Source: CALMNV01 sp035688975 (GTDB lineage: Bacteria > Actinomycetota > Actinomycetes > Actinomycetales > Dermatophilaceae). Taken from it: DNA of 64,000 nt. The stretch is from assembly GCF_035688975.1 (NCBI RefSeq), contig NZ_DASSMH010000014.1, forward strand, positions 29,114 through 93,113, given 5' to 3'. A program made the position numbers and the translations under genes. The notes under the pieces are model-generated. The model was not told the DNA's origin, did not search any database, and saw only the letters and a program-made list of their open reading frames with translations. Positions 26,193 through 35,597 of this stretch are shown in pieces. Every line of letters begins with the position of its first letter. Position 1 is the stretch's first letter.

Positions 26193-26678
26193 GTGCGCAG
26201 CAGCAGCAGAACCCGCCACCACGTGACCGCGGTCGCGGCCGCCGCGCTGTCGACGATCGCGCTCGCCGGGTGCGGCCAGCCGTCCGCCGAGCCCGGCCCG
26301 ACGACCGAGGGGACCGTCGAGGTGCCGACCCAGCCGACGCTCGCGCCGATCGACACCGCGCTGCCCACGCTCGACCCGTCGGCGCCCGGCAGCGGGGGCT
26401 ACTTCGACGCCGCCGACGCCCTGACCGGCACGAGCTGCGCCCGCACGGGCGGGACGTGGAGCTTCACGGGCACGCTGACCAACTCGGACGACATGCCGCA
26501 CACCTTCACCGTCGCCGTGTCGCTCGTGCGCACCACGGACCTGTCGCAGGTCACGCTCAAGGAGATCACCGTCACCGTCCCGGCCGGCGCGAGCTACCCG
26601 GTCGAGGCCCGGAGCTTCGCGTCAGACCCGGCCACCGGCCTGCAGTGCGTCACGGGTGCCACCGTCAAGGGGGACTGA
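26193..26678 (+). CDS. Small secreted lipoprotein of unknown function
   Basis: 161 residues. The signal peptide (RSSSRTRHHVTAVAAAALSTI) ends in lipobox LAGC with Cys at about residue 27, followed by a Pro/Thr-rich tether of about 45 residues and a compact beta-rich domain (TWSFTGTLTNSDDMPHTFTV) resembling FxLYD/transglutaminase-type extracellular beta sandwiches. GTG start with GGAAAGGGC upstream. It ends one base before the mannosyltransferase ATG, so the two are probably cotranscribed. Confidence 0.7.
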   Translation: MRSSSRTRHHVTAVAAAALSTIALAGCGQPSAEPGPTTEGTVEVPTQPTLAPIDTALPTLDPSAPGSGGYFDAADALTGTSCARTGGTWSFTGTLTNSDDMPHTFTVAVSLVRTTDLSQVTLKEITVTVPAGASYPVEARSFASDPATGLQCVTGATVKGD

Positions 26679-26679
26679 G

Positions 26680-28185
26680 ATGCGCTCCGGCGCCCCCCGG
26701 CGCTGGCGGCTCGCCGGGTGCGCGGCGGCCGTCGCGCTGGCCGCCGCCTCGTGGGGCGCGGGGTCCCTGCCCACGCTGCACACCCGGGTGCTGTGGCCCG
26801 GACTGGCGTGGCAGGCCCCCACCGGCGGCTCACCCCTGCTGGCCACGGTGTCCGTCGCCGCCATGGCGGTCCTCGTGCTCGCCTGGTGGCGGCTGCGCGA
26901 CGCCGCCGTCACGGCGCGCTGGTGGCAGCAGACCTCGCTGGCGTGGTTCGTCCCGCTCGTGGCCTCCGCGCCGCTCTACAGCCGCGACCTCTACTCGTAT
27001 GCCGCCCAGGGCGCCCTGTGGCACGCCGGCCTGAGCCCCTACGAGCACGGCGTCCGCGACCTGGCCTCCGACTGGCGGGGCAGCACCGCTCCGACGTGGC
27101 TCGACTCGCCCGCGCCCTACGGCCCGGTCTGGCTCCTCCTCGCCCGGGGCGCCGCCGCGGCCTCCGGCGGCAACCTCGTCGTGGCGCTCGGCCTCCTGCG
27201 GGTAGTCGCCGTGCTCGGCGTCGTCGTGCTGGTCGTCGCCGTGCCGTGGCTTGCCCGCCGGCTGGGGGTCGTCGACCCGTCCCGGGCGACGTGGCTTGCC
27301 GTGGCCGTGCCGCTCGTGGGGGCCCACCTGGTCAGCGGCGCCCACAACGACGCGCTCATGGTCGCGGGCGTGCTCGGCGGTCTCGTCCTGGCGCTGCGGC
27401 GCCGCTTCGCGCTGGCCTGCGTGGTGCTCTCCCTGGCGGCCATGGTCAAGGTGACGGCCGTCGTCGTCGTGCCGTTCGTCGCGCTGCTCTGGGCGGCCGA
27501 CCACGCCGCCTCCAGTCGCGGCGCATCGGTCCGCTGGCGTGACCTCGTGCGGGCCGGGTCGCTCTGCCTCGTCGCCACGGCGCTGCCCACGATGGCCCTC
27601 GGGCTCAGCACCGGGCTGGGCTTCGGCTGGCTCAACCCCGCCGCGACCTCGGGAAGGAACGAGCAGTGGACCTCCCTGCCCACCGCCCTCGGCATGGCCG
27701 TCGGCGCGATCGGACACGTCCTCGGCACCGACGGGTGGCGTGACCCGGGCATCGCGGTCATGCGCGGCCTCGGGCTCGGCGTGCTCCTGGTCGTCCTCGT
27801 GCTCCTCTGGCTCACGACCGCCCGGTGGGCCGGCGACCCCGCCCGCGTCGTCCGGGCCGCCGGCCTGGCCCTGCTCGCGGTCGTCGTCCTGGCCCCCGCC
27901 TTCCTCGGCTGGTACTACCTCTGGGTGCTTCCCGTGCTCGCCGTCTGCGTGGACCCGGACCGGCACCGGCGGACGGTGACGTGGATCGCCGTCGCCGCGG
28001 CCGTCCTGTGCTTCGCCCAGCTGCCGGACGGCTACAGCCTCGGCCTCACGACGACGGCTGTCGGGGTGCCGCTCGCGGTCGTCGCCACGGGGCTGCTGGT
28101 GCGCGCGGGCTGGCGCTGGGCGAGGCGGACCGACTGGCGCGCCCTCGCCCTGCGCGAGGAGCGACACGCGGACGCGGGGACGTAA
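26680..28185 (+). CDS. Polyprenol-phosphomannose alpha-1,6-mannosyltransferase (MptB-like)
   Basis: Membrane GT-C glycosyltransferase of 501 residues with about 11-13 hydrophobic helices. The N-terminal loop APLYSRDLYSYAAQGALWHA with SPYEHG is typical of the actinobacterial MptA/MptB family, which extends the mannan core of lipomannan/lipoglycans from polyprenyl-phosphate mannose; AHNDALMVAGV is a second family motif. It starts one base after the lipoprotein stop. Exact linkage and acceptor are inferred from family. Confidence 0.85.
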   Translation: MRSGAPRRWRLAGCAAAVALAAASWGAGSLPTLHTRVLWPGLAWQAPTGGSPLLATVSVAAMAVLVLAWWRLRDAAVTARWWQQTSLAWFVPLVASAPLYSRDLYSYAAQGALWHAGLSPYEHGVRDLASDWRGSTAPTWLDSPAPYGPVWLLLARGAAAASGGNLVVALGLLRVVAVLGVVVLVVAVPWLARRLGVVDPSRATWLAVAVPLVGAHLVSGAHNDALMVAGVLGGLVLALRRRFALACVVLSLAAMVKVTAVVVVPFVALLWAADHAASSRGASVRWRDLVRAGSLCLVATALPTMALGLSTGLGFGWLNPAATSGRNEQWTSLPTALGMAVGAIGHVLGTDGWRDPGIAVMRGLGLGVLLVVLVLLWLTTARWAGDPARVVRAAGLALLAVVVLAPAFLGWYYLWVLPVLAVCVDPDRHRRTVTWIAVAAAVLCFAQLPDGYSLGLTTTAVGVPLAVVATGLLVRAGWRWARRTDWRALALREERHADAGT

Positions 28186-28254
28186 CGGACTCCACACGGC
28201 CACATGGCGAGAAATGCGCGGCTCACGGCATACGGCGGTGAGAGTCTGGAGGGC

Positions 28255-29469
28255 ATGCGCACCATCGTCCAGTCCGACAAGCTCCGCAACGTCTGCTACG
28301 AGATCCGCGGGCCGGTCATGGACGAGGCCCGCCGGCTCGAGGACGAGGGCCACCGGATCCTCAAGCTCAACATCGGCAACCCCGCCCCGTTCGGCTTCGA
28401 GGCGCCCGAGGACATCCTCATCGACGTCATCCGCGAGCTGCCCACCGCGCAGGGCTACTGCGACAGCAAGGGGATCCTCTCCGCGCGACGGGCCGTCGCC
28501 CAGCACTACCAGCTGCGCGACTTCCCGCACATCAACGTCGACGACATCTACCTCGGCAACGGCGTCTCCGAGCTCATCGTCATGGCCATGCAGGGCCTGC
28601 TCAACAACGGCGACGAGGTGCTCATCCCGGCGCCGGACTACCCGCTGTGGACCGCGGCGGCCAGCCTGTCCGGGGGCAACCCGGTCCACTACCTCTGCGA
28701 CGAGCAGTCCGACTGGGCGCCGGACCTCGACGACATCGCGAGCAAGATCACGCACCGCACCAAGGCCATCGTCGTCATCAACCCCAACAACCCGACGGGC
28801 GCGGTCTACCCGGCCGAGGTGCTCCAGGGCATCGCGGACCTCGCCCGCAAGCACCAGCTGGTCATCATGGCCGACGAGATCTACGACAAGATCCTCTACG
28901 ACGACGCCAAGCACACGTCGATCGCGACGCTCGCCCCCGACCTGTTCTGCCTCACCTTCAACGGCCTCTCCAAGGCCTACCGGGTGGCGGGGTTCCGCTC
29001 GGGCTGGGTCGCGCTGTCCGGGCCCAAGGAGCACGCGCGCAGCTACATCGAGGGCCTCGACATCCTGGCCAACATGCGCCTGTGCGCCAACGTGCCGGCC
29101 CAGCACGCCATCCAGGTCGCGCTCGGGGGCTACCAGTCGATCAACGAGCTCATCCTCCCGGGGGGGCGGCTGCTGGAGCAGCGCGACCGGGCGTGGAAGC
29201 TGCTCAACGCGATCCCGGGCGTGACGTGCACGAAGCCGCAGGGGGCGCTCTACCTCTTCCCGCGCCTCGACCCGGACGTCTACGACATCCACGACGACGA
29301 GCGGTTCGCCCTCGACCTGCTGCGGGAGCAGAAGCTGCTCATCGTGCAGGGCACCGGCTTCAACTGGCCCACCCCGGACCACTTCCGGCTCGTGTTCCTG
29401 CCGCGCGTGGACGACCTCGAGGACGCCATCGGACGGATCGCGGACTTCCTGCACACCTACACCCAGTAG
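28255..29469 (+). CDS. PLP-dependent aminotransferase, AlaA/AspC type
   Basis: Class I aminotransferase of 404 residues that probably interconverts alanine or aspartate and 2-oxoacids. Visible motifs: LKLNIGNPAPFGFEAPEDI, then PTAQGYCDSKGI, INPNNPTGAVYP, the PLP-lysine in NGLSKAYRVAGFRSGW, and the C-terminal FRLVFLPR. I take ATG 28255 (MRTIVQSDKL), preceded by CTGGAGGGC, because the in-frame sequence upstream is not family-like. It matches the E. coli AlaA subgroup in sequence style. Confidence 0.9.
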   Translation: MRTIVQSDKLRNVCYEIRGPVMDEARRLEDEGHRILKLNIGNPAPFGFEAPEDILIDVIRELPTAQGYCDSKGILSARRAVAQHYQLRDFPHINVDDIYLGNGVSELIVMAMQGLLNNGDEVLIPAPDYPLWTAAASLSGGNPVHYLCDEQSDWAPDLDDIASKITHRTKAIVVINPNNPTGAVYPAEVLQGIADLARKHQLVIMADEIYDKILYDDAKHTSIATLAPDLFCLTFNGLSKAYRVAGFRSGWVALSGPKEHARSYIEGLDILANMRLCANVPAQHAIQVALGGYQSINELILPGGRLLEQRDRAWKLLNAIPGVTCTKPQGALYLFPRLDPDVYDIHDDERFALDLLREQKLLIVQGTGFNWPTPDHFRLVFLPRVDDLEDAIGRIADFLHTYTQ

Positions 29470-29482
29470 GCGGCGCCGGGCC

Positions 29483-29512
29483 GCTTGCGGGGCGCTTGCG
29501 GGGCGCTTGCGG
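29483..29512. repeat. Three 11-bp tandem repeats upstream of exporter promoter
   Basis: The 11-mer gcttgcggggc occurs at 29483 and 29494, and in part (9 bases) at 29505, immediately after the aminotransferase stop and 9 bases before a candidate -35 box. A helical-turn period makes it a possible activator or repressor site for the ABC exporter. Slippage is the alternative. Confidence 0.5.
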
Positions 29513-29520
29513 AAAACATG

Positions 29521-29548
29521 TTGACGGCGTTTACATGGTGCCTAGGGT
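29521..29548 (+). promoter_or_regulatory. Candidate sigma-A promoter of the DrrAB-type exporter
   Basis: TTGACG at 29521 and TAGGGT at 29543, with 16 bases between, in a locally AT-richer stretch (aaaacatgttgacggcgttta). This is the best -35/-10 pair in the 135-bp gap ahead of the exporter ATPase, whose GTG lies 57 bases downstream. Confidence 0.5.
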
Positions 29549-29604
29549 TGTCGGTGGTAGGTCGTACCTTGGCACCCACCATCGATTCAGGCGGGAGCCC
29601 GTCC

Positions 29605-30630
29605 GTGTCCATCACCTCACCATCGCGCCTCGACCGCTCGTCGTCGACCGCCGCGGCCATCGAGGCCGAGCATCTCGTCAAACGCTTCGGCGACGTCACG
29701 GCCGTCGACGACGTCAGCTTCGCCGTGCCGCAGGGGACGGTGCTCGGGCTGCTCGGCCCCAACGGCGCCGGCAAGACGACCATCGTGCGGATGATGACGA
29801 CGTTGACGCGCCCGACGAGCGGCACGGCCCGGGTGGCCGGACACGACGTCATGCGTGAGCCCGACGCCGTCCGGCGTGGCATGGGGCTGACCGGGCAGGT
29901 GGCCACCGTGGACGAGCTGCTCACCGGGCGGGAGAACCTCCGCCTCGTCGGCACGCTCTACGGGCTCTCCAGGTCGGACATCGCCCGCCGGAGCGCCGAG
30001 CTGCTCGAGCAGTTCTCGCTGGCGGACGCGGGCGACCGGATCATCAAGACCTACTCGGGGGGCATGCGCCGCAGGCTCGACCTCGCGGTGAGCCTCATCG
30101 CCGCCCCGCCGGTGCTCTTCCTCGACGAGCCCACGACCGGGCTCGACCCCCGCAGCAGGGTGGAGCTGTGGGACGTCCTGCGCAATCTCGTGGGCGACGG
30201 CACGACGCTCCTGCTGACGACGCAGTATCTCGAGGAGGCGGACCACCTGGCCGACCGGATCGTCGTCATCGACCACGGCCGGATCATCGCGGAGGGCACC
30301 CCGCTCGAGCTCAAGGACCAGTCCGGGCGGGCGAGCATCGTGGTCACCGTCTCGGAGGCGCACCAGCTCGACGCCGCGCGGGCACTGCTCTCGGCGCACG
30401 TGTCCGGCGTGCACGTCGACGAGGCAGCCCGGCAGCTGACGGCCCCGGCGGAGGGCCTCGGCGACATGATGCGCGTCGCCGCCGTCTTCCAGGACGCCGA
30501 CATCGTGCTCGACGACCTCGGCCTCCAGCGGCCCAGCCTCGACGACGTGTTCCTCCACCTCACCGGTCACCGCGCAGAGCCGAGCACCGACGAGGGGTCA
30601 ACCGACCTGCCGGCGAAGGAGCCACGATGA
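29605..30630 (+). CDS. DrrA-type ABC exporter ATP-binding protein
   Basis: Nucleotide-binding subunit of a two-gene drug/lipid exporter, 341 residues. Walker A GPNGAGKTT, Q-loop GLTGQVATVDELLTGRENL, signature YSGGMRRRLDLA and Walker B LFLDEPTTGLD are all present, with the DrrA-type C-terminal extension ending RPSLDDVFLHLTGH. GTG 29605 follows GCGGGAG. It overlaps the permease gene as ATGA. The substrate cannot be deduced. Confidence 0.92.
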   Translation: MSITSPSRLDRSSSTAAAIEAEHLVKRFGDVTAVDDVSFAVPQGTVLGLLGPNGAGKTTIVRMMTTLTRPTSGTARVAGHDVMREPDAVRRGMGLTGQVATVDELLTGRENLRLVGTLYGLSRSDIARRSAELLEQFSLADAGDRIIKTYSGGMRRRLDLAVSLIAAPPVLFLDEPTTGLDPRSRVELWDVLRNLVGDGTTLLLTTQYLEEADHLADRIVVIDHGRIIAEGTPLELKDQSGRASIVVTVSEAHQLDAARALLSAHVSGVHVDEAARQLTAPAEGLGDMMRVAAVFQDADIVLDDLGLQRPSLDDVFLHLTGHRAEPSTDEGSTDLPAKEPR

Positions 30631-31475
30631 GCGACACCGCGCTACGACCCACCCGCAGTGCCCCGGCAACCCCGGCCTTCCGGCCGCCCGGGCGGGCGCG
30701 CCAGGTGCGCACCATGGTGTGGCGCAACCTCAAGCACATCCGTCGCCAGCCGGAGATGCTCGCCGACGTCACGATCCAGCCGATCATGTTCGTCGTGCTC
30801 TTCGCCTTCGTCTTCGGGGGGTCGATCCGCACGCCCGGCAGCGGCTACCGCGAGTGGCTCCTGCCCGGGATCATGGCCCAGACGATGGCCTTCTCCTCCT
30901 TCGTCGTGGCGATCGGGCTCACGGCCGACATCGACCGCGGCATCGTCGACCGGTTCCGGTCGCTGCCGATCTCCCGGTCGTCGGTCCTGGTCGGGCGTAG
31001 CCTGTCCAGCCTGATGCACTCGAGCATCGGCGTCGTCGTCATGTCGGTGACCGGTCTGGTCATCGGCTGGCGCATCCGTGAGGGCGTTGTCAATGCGCTG
31101 CTGGCGTTCGGGCTGCTGCTGCTCTTCGGCTTCGCCATGATCTGGGTGGGGATCCTCGTGGGCTCCACGTTCACGTCGGTGGAGGCGGTCAACGGCTTCA
31201 TGTTCACGACGATGTTCCCGATCACCTTCCTCGCCAACACGTTCGCCCCCACGGACAACATGCTCCCGTGGCTGCGCACGATCGCCGAGTGGAACCCGAT
31301 CAGCTCGCTCGTCCAGTCGCTGCGGCAGCTGTGGGGCAACGCGCCGGAGGCGCCGGCCAGTGCGGCCTGGCCGATGCACCACCCGGTCGTCGTCACCGTC
31401 GTCTGGTCGATCGGCATCGCGCTCGTCTTCGCCCCGCTCGCGCTGCGCGCCTTCGTCAAGCGGACCGAGGGCTGA
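30627..31475 (+). CDS. DrrB-type ABC-2 exporter permease
   Basis: ABC-2 type membrane subunit of 282 residues with six predicted helices. It has the DrrB/ABC2 pattern MVWRNLKHIRRQPEMLADVTIQPIM near the N-terminus, then DIDRGIVDRFRSLPISRSSVL and the C-terminal NTFAPTDNMLPWLRTIAEWNPIS. Its start overlaps the ATPase stop (ATGA). With the ATPase it forms a daunorubicin-resistance-like exporter; homologues also export lipids. Confidence 0.92.
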   Translation: MSDTALRPTRSAPATPAFRPPGRARQVRTMVWRNLKHIRRQPEMLADVTIQPIMFVVLFAFVFGGSIRTPGSGYREWLLPGIMAQTMAFSSFVVAIGLTADIDRGIVDRFRSLPISRSSVLVGRSLSSLMHSSIGVVVMSVTGLVIGWRIREGVVNALLAFGLLLLFGFAMIWVGILVGSTFTSVEAVNGFMFTTMFPITFLANTFAPTDNMLPWLRTIAEWNPISSLVQSLRQLWGNAPEAPASAAWPMHHPVVVTVVWSIGIALVFAPLALRAFVKRTEG

Positions 31476-31480
31476 GCGGC

Positions 31481-31726
31481 TCAGATCCGCGAGGAGGCCC
31501 ACCACTTCACGAGCAGGCCGAGCCCGGCGCCCCACCCAGCTGTGAGGGCCAGGCTGGCAGCGATGGCGAGCAGCGCGGGCCGGCGGGCGCCCGGCTCGCG
31601 GACCAGGCTGAGCCCTCCGAGTGCGAGACCGAGCAGTTGCGGCACGAAGCAGAAGCCGAGCACCAGCCCAGTCGCCGCCGCGAGCAGGGCGCCCCGGGCC
31701 AGGGGCGCGTGCGACGCGGGCCGCAT
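31481..31726 (-). CDS. Small two-helix membrane protein (DUF4190-like)
   Basis: 81 residues with two hydrophobic helices (GALLAAATGLVLGFCFVPQL and ALLAIAASLALTAGWGAGLG) around a short charged loop LVREPGARRP, the layout of small DUF4190-type proteins. A GTG 27 bases further upstream would add nine residues. It ends 5 bases after the converging exporter permease. The very long frame continuing upstream to 33172 is antisense to other genes and not real. Confidence 0.55.
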   Translation of the reverse strand: MRPASHAPLARGALLAAATGLVLGFCFVPQLLGLALGGLSLVREPGARRPALLAIAASLALTAGWGAGLGLLVKWWASSRI

Positions 31727-31795
31727 CTTGGGGGGCGCACCGGACCCGGACACGTAGGCAAGGCTAGCGAGGCAGGGCGAAGCCCACGGCACGGA

Positions 31796-32060
31796 AGTGG
31801 CCACTCGACTTGGGGATGCCGCCTGGCCCACCCCCCCACGTCGAGTGGCCACTTTCGTGCACGCGCGCCCCCGGGTCCATGTCGAGTGGCCACTTTTGTG
31901 CACGCGCCCCCCCGGTCCATGTCGAGTGGCCACTTTCGTGCACTCGAGCCCCCGGTCCATGTCGAGTGGCCACTTTTGTGCACGCGCGCCCCCGCGGACG
32001 CTCGGGAACGCGTGCGGAAGTGGCCACTCGACGAGGCGGGTGCGTGCGGAAGTGGCCACT
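31796..32060. repeat. Array of seven AGTGGCCACT palindromes
   Basis: The perfect 10-bp palindrome AGTGGCCACT occurs at 31796, 31844, 31885, 31925, 31965, 32019 and 32051. Flanks give direction: GTCG on one side and T-rich (TTYGTGCAC) on the other. By flank the order is one copy forward, four reversed, two forward. The four central copies repeat with a period of 40-41 bases (gtccat, GTCG, palindrome, ttygtgcacgc, C-run). Two copies of ggacgctcgggaac lie near the right end. The array fills most of the 402-bp gap between the small membrane protein and the LLM oxidoreductase; no gene is present. Confidence 0.85.
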
Positions 32061-32128
32061 CGAGTGAGGGGTGCGGCCCCCCGTGGACGCTCGGGAACAC
32101 GAAGGGAGGCTGATCGGTTGGCCCCAGC

Positions 32129-33174
<1,046 letters not shown>

Positions 33175-33178
<4 letters not shown>

Positions 33179-33600
33179 CCAACGAAGCGCAGGACCGCCG
33201 GACTGTCACCCTGACGCGAGACAGCCATGGCCGCTACACCGTCCGCAATGGCCGAGGCGGCTCGATCACCACGAGCTCAGGCACCGCCGAGCTGTCGCCT
33301 GTCGAGCTGCTCCTCGCCGGGATCGCCGGCTGCACAGCCGTCGACGTCGACACGGTGACGTCGCGGCGCGCCGAGCCGGACAGCTTCGAGATCGAGGTGA
33401 CGGCCGACAAGGTGCACGACGACCAGGGCAATCACCTGCAGGACATCGAGGTGCGCTTCCGCGTTCGCTTCCCCGACGGCGAGGGCGGCGACGCCGCTCG
33501 AAAAATCCTGCCCTCCATGGTCCGTCGCTCCCACGAGGAGTTCTGCACGGTCAGTCGCACCGTCATGCTCGGCGCCGAGGTCACCGCGCACGTCGACTGA
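33175..33600 (+). CDS. OsmC-family protein
   Basis: 141 residues. OsmC/Ohr proteins use two Cys to reduce organic peroxides. Here one Cys is in the helix LLLAGIAGCTAVDVDTV and the other in HEEFCTVSRTV, both at family positions. It is translationally coupled to the LLM oxidoreductase gene (ATGA overlap), suggesting an oxidative or xenobiotic stress pair. Confidence 0.88.
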
Positions 33601-33688
33601 CGGGGCGCTTCGACAGGCCGCTCGGGGTCGGCCGGTGGGAGGATACGACGGCGGGCGTGTGGCGAGCGTGGGGCGAGGAGGAGGCGGC

Positions 33689-35158
33689 ATGGAGCACCCA
33701 GAGACCGAGCGGAAGTACGCGATCGCCGACTCGGCTCCGAGTCCGGAGGTCGGGCCGCCGTTCTCGATGGGCGCAGCGGGGCGTTTCGAGCTTGTCGCGG
33801 ACTATGTCGACACTCCCGATCTGACCCTGGTCCGCTCGGGGCGCTCGCTCCGGCGGCGGACCGGTGGCAGCGACGAGGGATGGCACCTCAAGTTGCCCAA
33901 GGTGCTCGACTCGCGGGTGGAGCTGTGGGCGCCCCTCACTGAAGGGCCGAGTCCCGCCCTGGTTCCACGCACGTTGCGTGCCGAGCTGCACGAGGTGGTG
34001 GACCTCGACGCGCTCGTGCCGGTTGCCCGCGTGGTCACCGACAGGGCGGAGCGGAGCATCCTGCTCGACGGTGCTGTCGTGGCCCAGCTGGCAGATGACC
34101 ACGTCAGCGCCACGACGGCGGCTGGCCGTTTCGATTCTTGGCGTGAGGTCGAAGTCGAACTCGTGGACGGTGACGCGAGCGACGCCGACGCCATCGAGCG
34201 CCAACTGCTCGGGCAGGGCCTCACCCCGGCGTCGGGCGGCTCCAAGATCGCGCGCGCCCTGGACCTGCCGTCCGGGGCCGCCCAGAACCCTGACCCCCCG
34301 AGCGCCGGTGATGTCGTGATGGCGCACGTGCGCCGTCAGGTCGGCGCGATCCAGGGGCTCGAGGACCGCGCCCGGCGCGATCAGTCCGACGCGGTCCACA
34401 AGATGCGCGTCGCCACACGTCGGCTGCGCAGCTCGCTCCGCAGCTTCCGGCGATTGTTCGACCGCTCGGTCACCGAGCCCCTTGGAGCGGAGCTGCGGTG
34501 GCTCGCGGAGCAGCTAGGCCGAGCCCGCGACGCCGAGGTGCTCCGGGCGCAGGTGCTCGCCGCGCTCGACGAGCTGCCGCCGCAGTCGGTGGTGGGCGGG
34601 GTCCGTGAGCGGCTCTCGGGCCAGCTGGAAGCCGAGCACCTCGAGGCGCACGGTGAGCTCGTGCGGGCGCTGGACTCCGAGCGCTACCGTCGCCTGCTCG
34701 CCGAGTTGGTCGAGCTGCTCGTGCGGCCGCCCTTGCGCGGCCGGGCGTCGCGCCCCGCGCACAAGACGCTCGGGCGGCTCGTCGACAAGGTGGAGCGGCG
34801 CGTCGAGCGCGCGCGACAGGCCGTGGCTGAGGAGTCCGATCCACGACGCCAGGAGGACCTGCTCCACGTCGTGCGCAAGCGCGCGAAGGCGGCCCGCTAC
34901 GCGCACGAGGCGCTCGGGCCGTCGTTCGGCAAGGAGGCACAGCGGGCGAGCAAGCAGTGGGAGAAGGTGACAGAGAGCCTGGGCACGTTCCAGGACATGG
35001 TGGTCATCACCGAGCGGCTCGTTGAGCTGGAGAAGGCGGCCGCGGAGGCCGGTGAGCCCACGACGACGCTCACCGAACTCATCGCGGCGGAGCGCAGCCG
35101 GGGACAGGCAGCGCTGAAGGAGGCGCGGGCCAGCCTTGAGGATGTCATCGGGGCCTAG
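33689..35158 (+). CDS. CYTH-CHAD domain protein
   Basis: 489 residues. The N-terminal CYTH domain begins with the metal/phosphate-binding ExExK motif (ETERK at residues 5-9) and acts on triphosphates or polyphosphate in known members. The helical CHAD domain from about residue 210 has conserved His (DAVHKMRVATRRLRSSLRSF and LHVVRKRAKAARYAHEAL) that binds polyphosphate. The fusion is common in actinobacteria and is associated with inorganic polyphosphate. ATG 33689 is chosen over a longer Gly-rich frame. Confidence 0.92.
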   Translation: MEHPETERKYAIADSAPSPEVGPPFSMGAAGRFELVADYVDTPDLTLVRSGRSLRRRTGGSDEGWHLKLPKVLDSRVELWAPLTEGPSPALVPRTLRAELHEVVDLDALVPVARVVTDRAERSILLDGAVVAQLADDHVSATTAAGRFDSWREVEVELVDGDASDADAIERQLLGQGLTPASGGSKIARALDLPSGAAQNPDPPSAGDVVMAHVRRQVGAIQGLEDRARRDQSDAVHKMRVATRRLRSSLRSFRRLFDRSVTEPLGAELRWLAEQLGRARDAEVLRAQVLAALDELPPQSVVGGVRERLSGQLEAEHLEAHGELVRALDSERYRRLLAELVELLVRPPLRGRASRPAHKTLGRLVDKVERRVERARQAVAEESDPRRQEDLLHVVRKRAKAARYAHEALGPSFGKEAQRASKQWEKVTESLGTFQDMVVITERLVELEKAAAEAGEPTTTLTELIAAERSRGQAALKEARASLEDVIGA

Positions 35159-35180
35159 CTGGTGTGCTGGGACCCGTGCT

Positions 35181-35467
35181 CTAGAGGTGCCAGGTGACGC
35201 CGTCGGGGGTGACGGTCGCTGTGAGCTCGAGCTGGTGGACGACGGTGTGGTGTCGGGGGCACAGGAGGGCGGCGTTCGGCTCAGGGCTGGCCCGGTCGGC
35301 GGGGCTGCGCCCAAGGCGCCGACCCAGTCCCCGCCACCGGCGTCGCCCAGCCCGCCCGCGTCGGCAGGCCGGCTCCAGAACCCGGACCCACCTCCGACCG
35401 GCGACGGCGGCGCCGCTTCCAGCTGCGCGATCCGCTCCCGCAGCTCTGGCACGGTGATGGTTCCCAT
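35181..35467 (-). pseudogene. Remnant of a DUF222/HNH endonuclease gene
   Basis: On the minus strand, an ATG at 35467 starts MGTITVPELRERIAQLE. After about 65 codons the frame must shift by one to read EPNAALLCPRHHTVVHQLEL and end GVTWHL-stop at 35181. The latter is the typical C-terminus of actinobacterial DUF222-HNH proteins (CxRHH of the nuclease, final GVTWH). Most of the roughly 400-residue body is missing. I read this as an internal-deletion relic joining the two ends. An alternative is an unrelated short gene plus a relic. Confidence 0.6.
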
Positions 35468-35597
35468 GCCGCCAACGCAGACGCCGCCACCGACAGTGGT
35501 CGCCACTGCGGCACGCGCGGGAAGCCTTTGTCCACAGGAAGATTCAGCGGCATCAGCCCTGTGGATGGTCGCCCGTGGCCGCGCCTGCCCAAGCAGC

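Noticed and set aside
31796..32060. CRISPR array
   Set aside because: The conserved part is a 10-bp palindrome, the spacers resemble each other, orientation changes within the array, and no cas genes are near.
35528..35568. Replication origin
   Set aside because: Only one good DnaA box (TTGTCCACA) and one poor one are present, without dnaA/dnaN neighbours or an AT-rich unwinding region.
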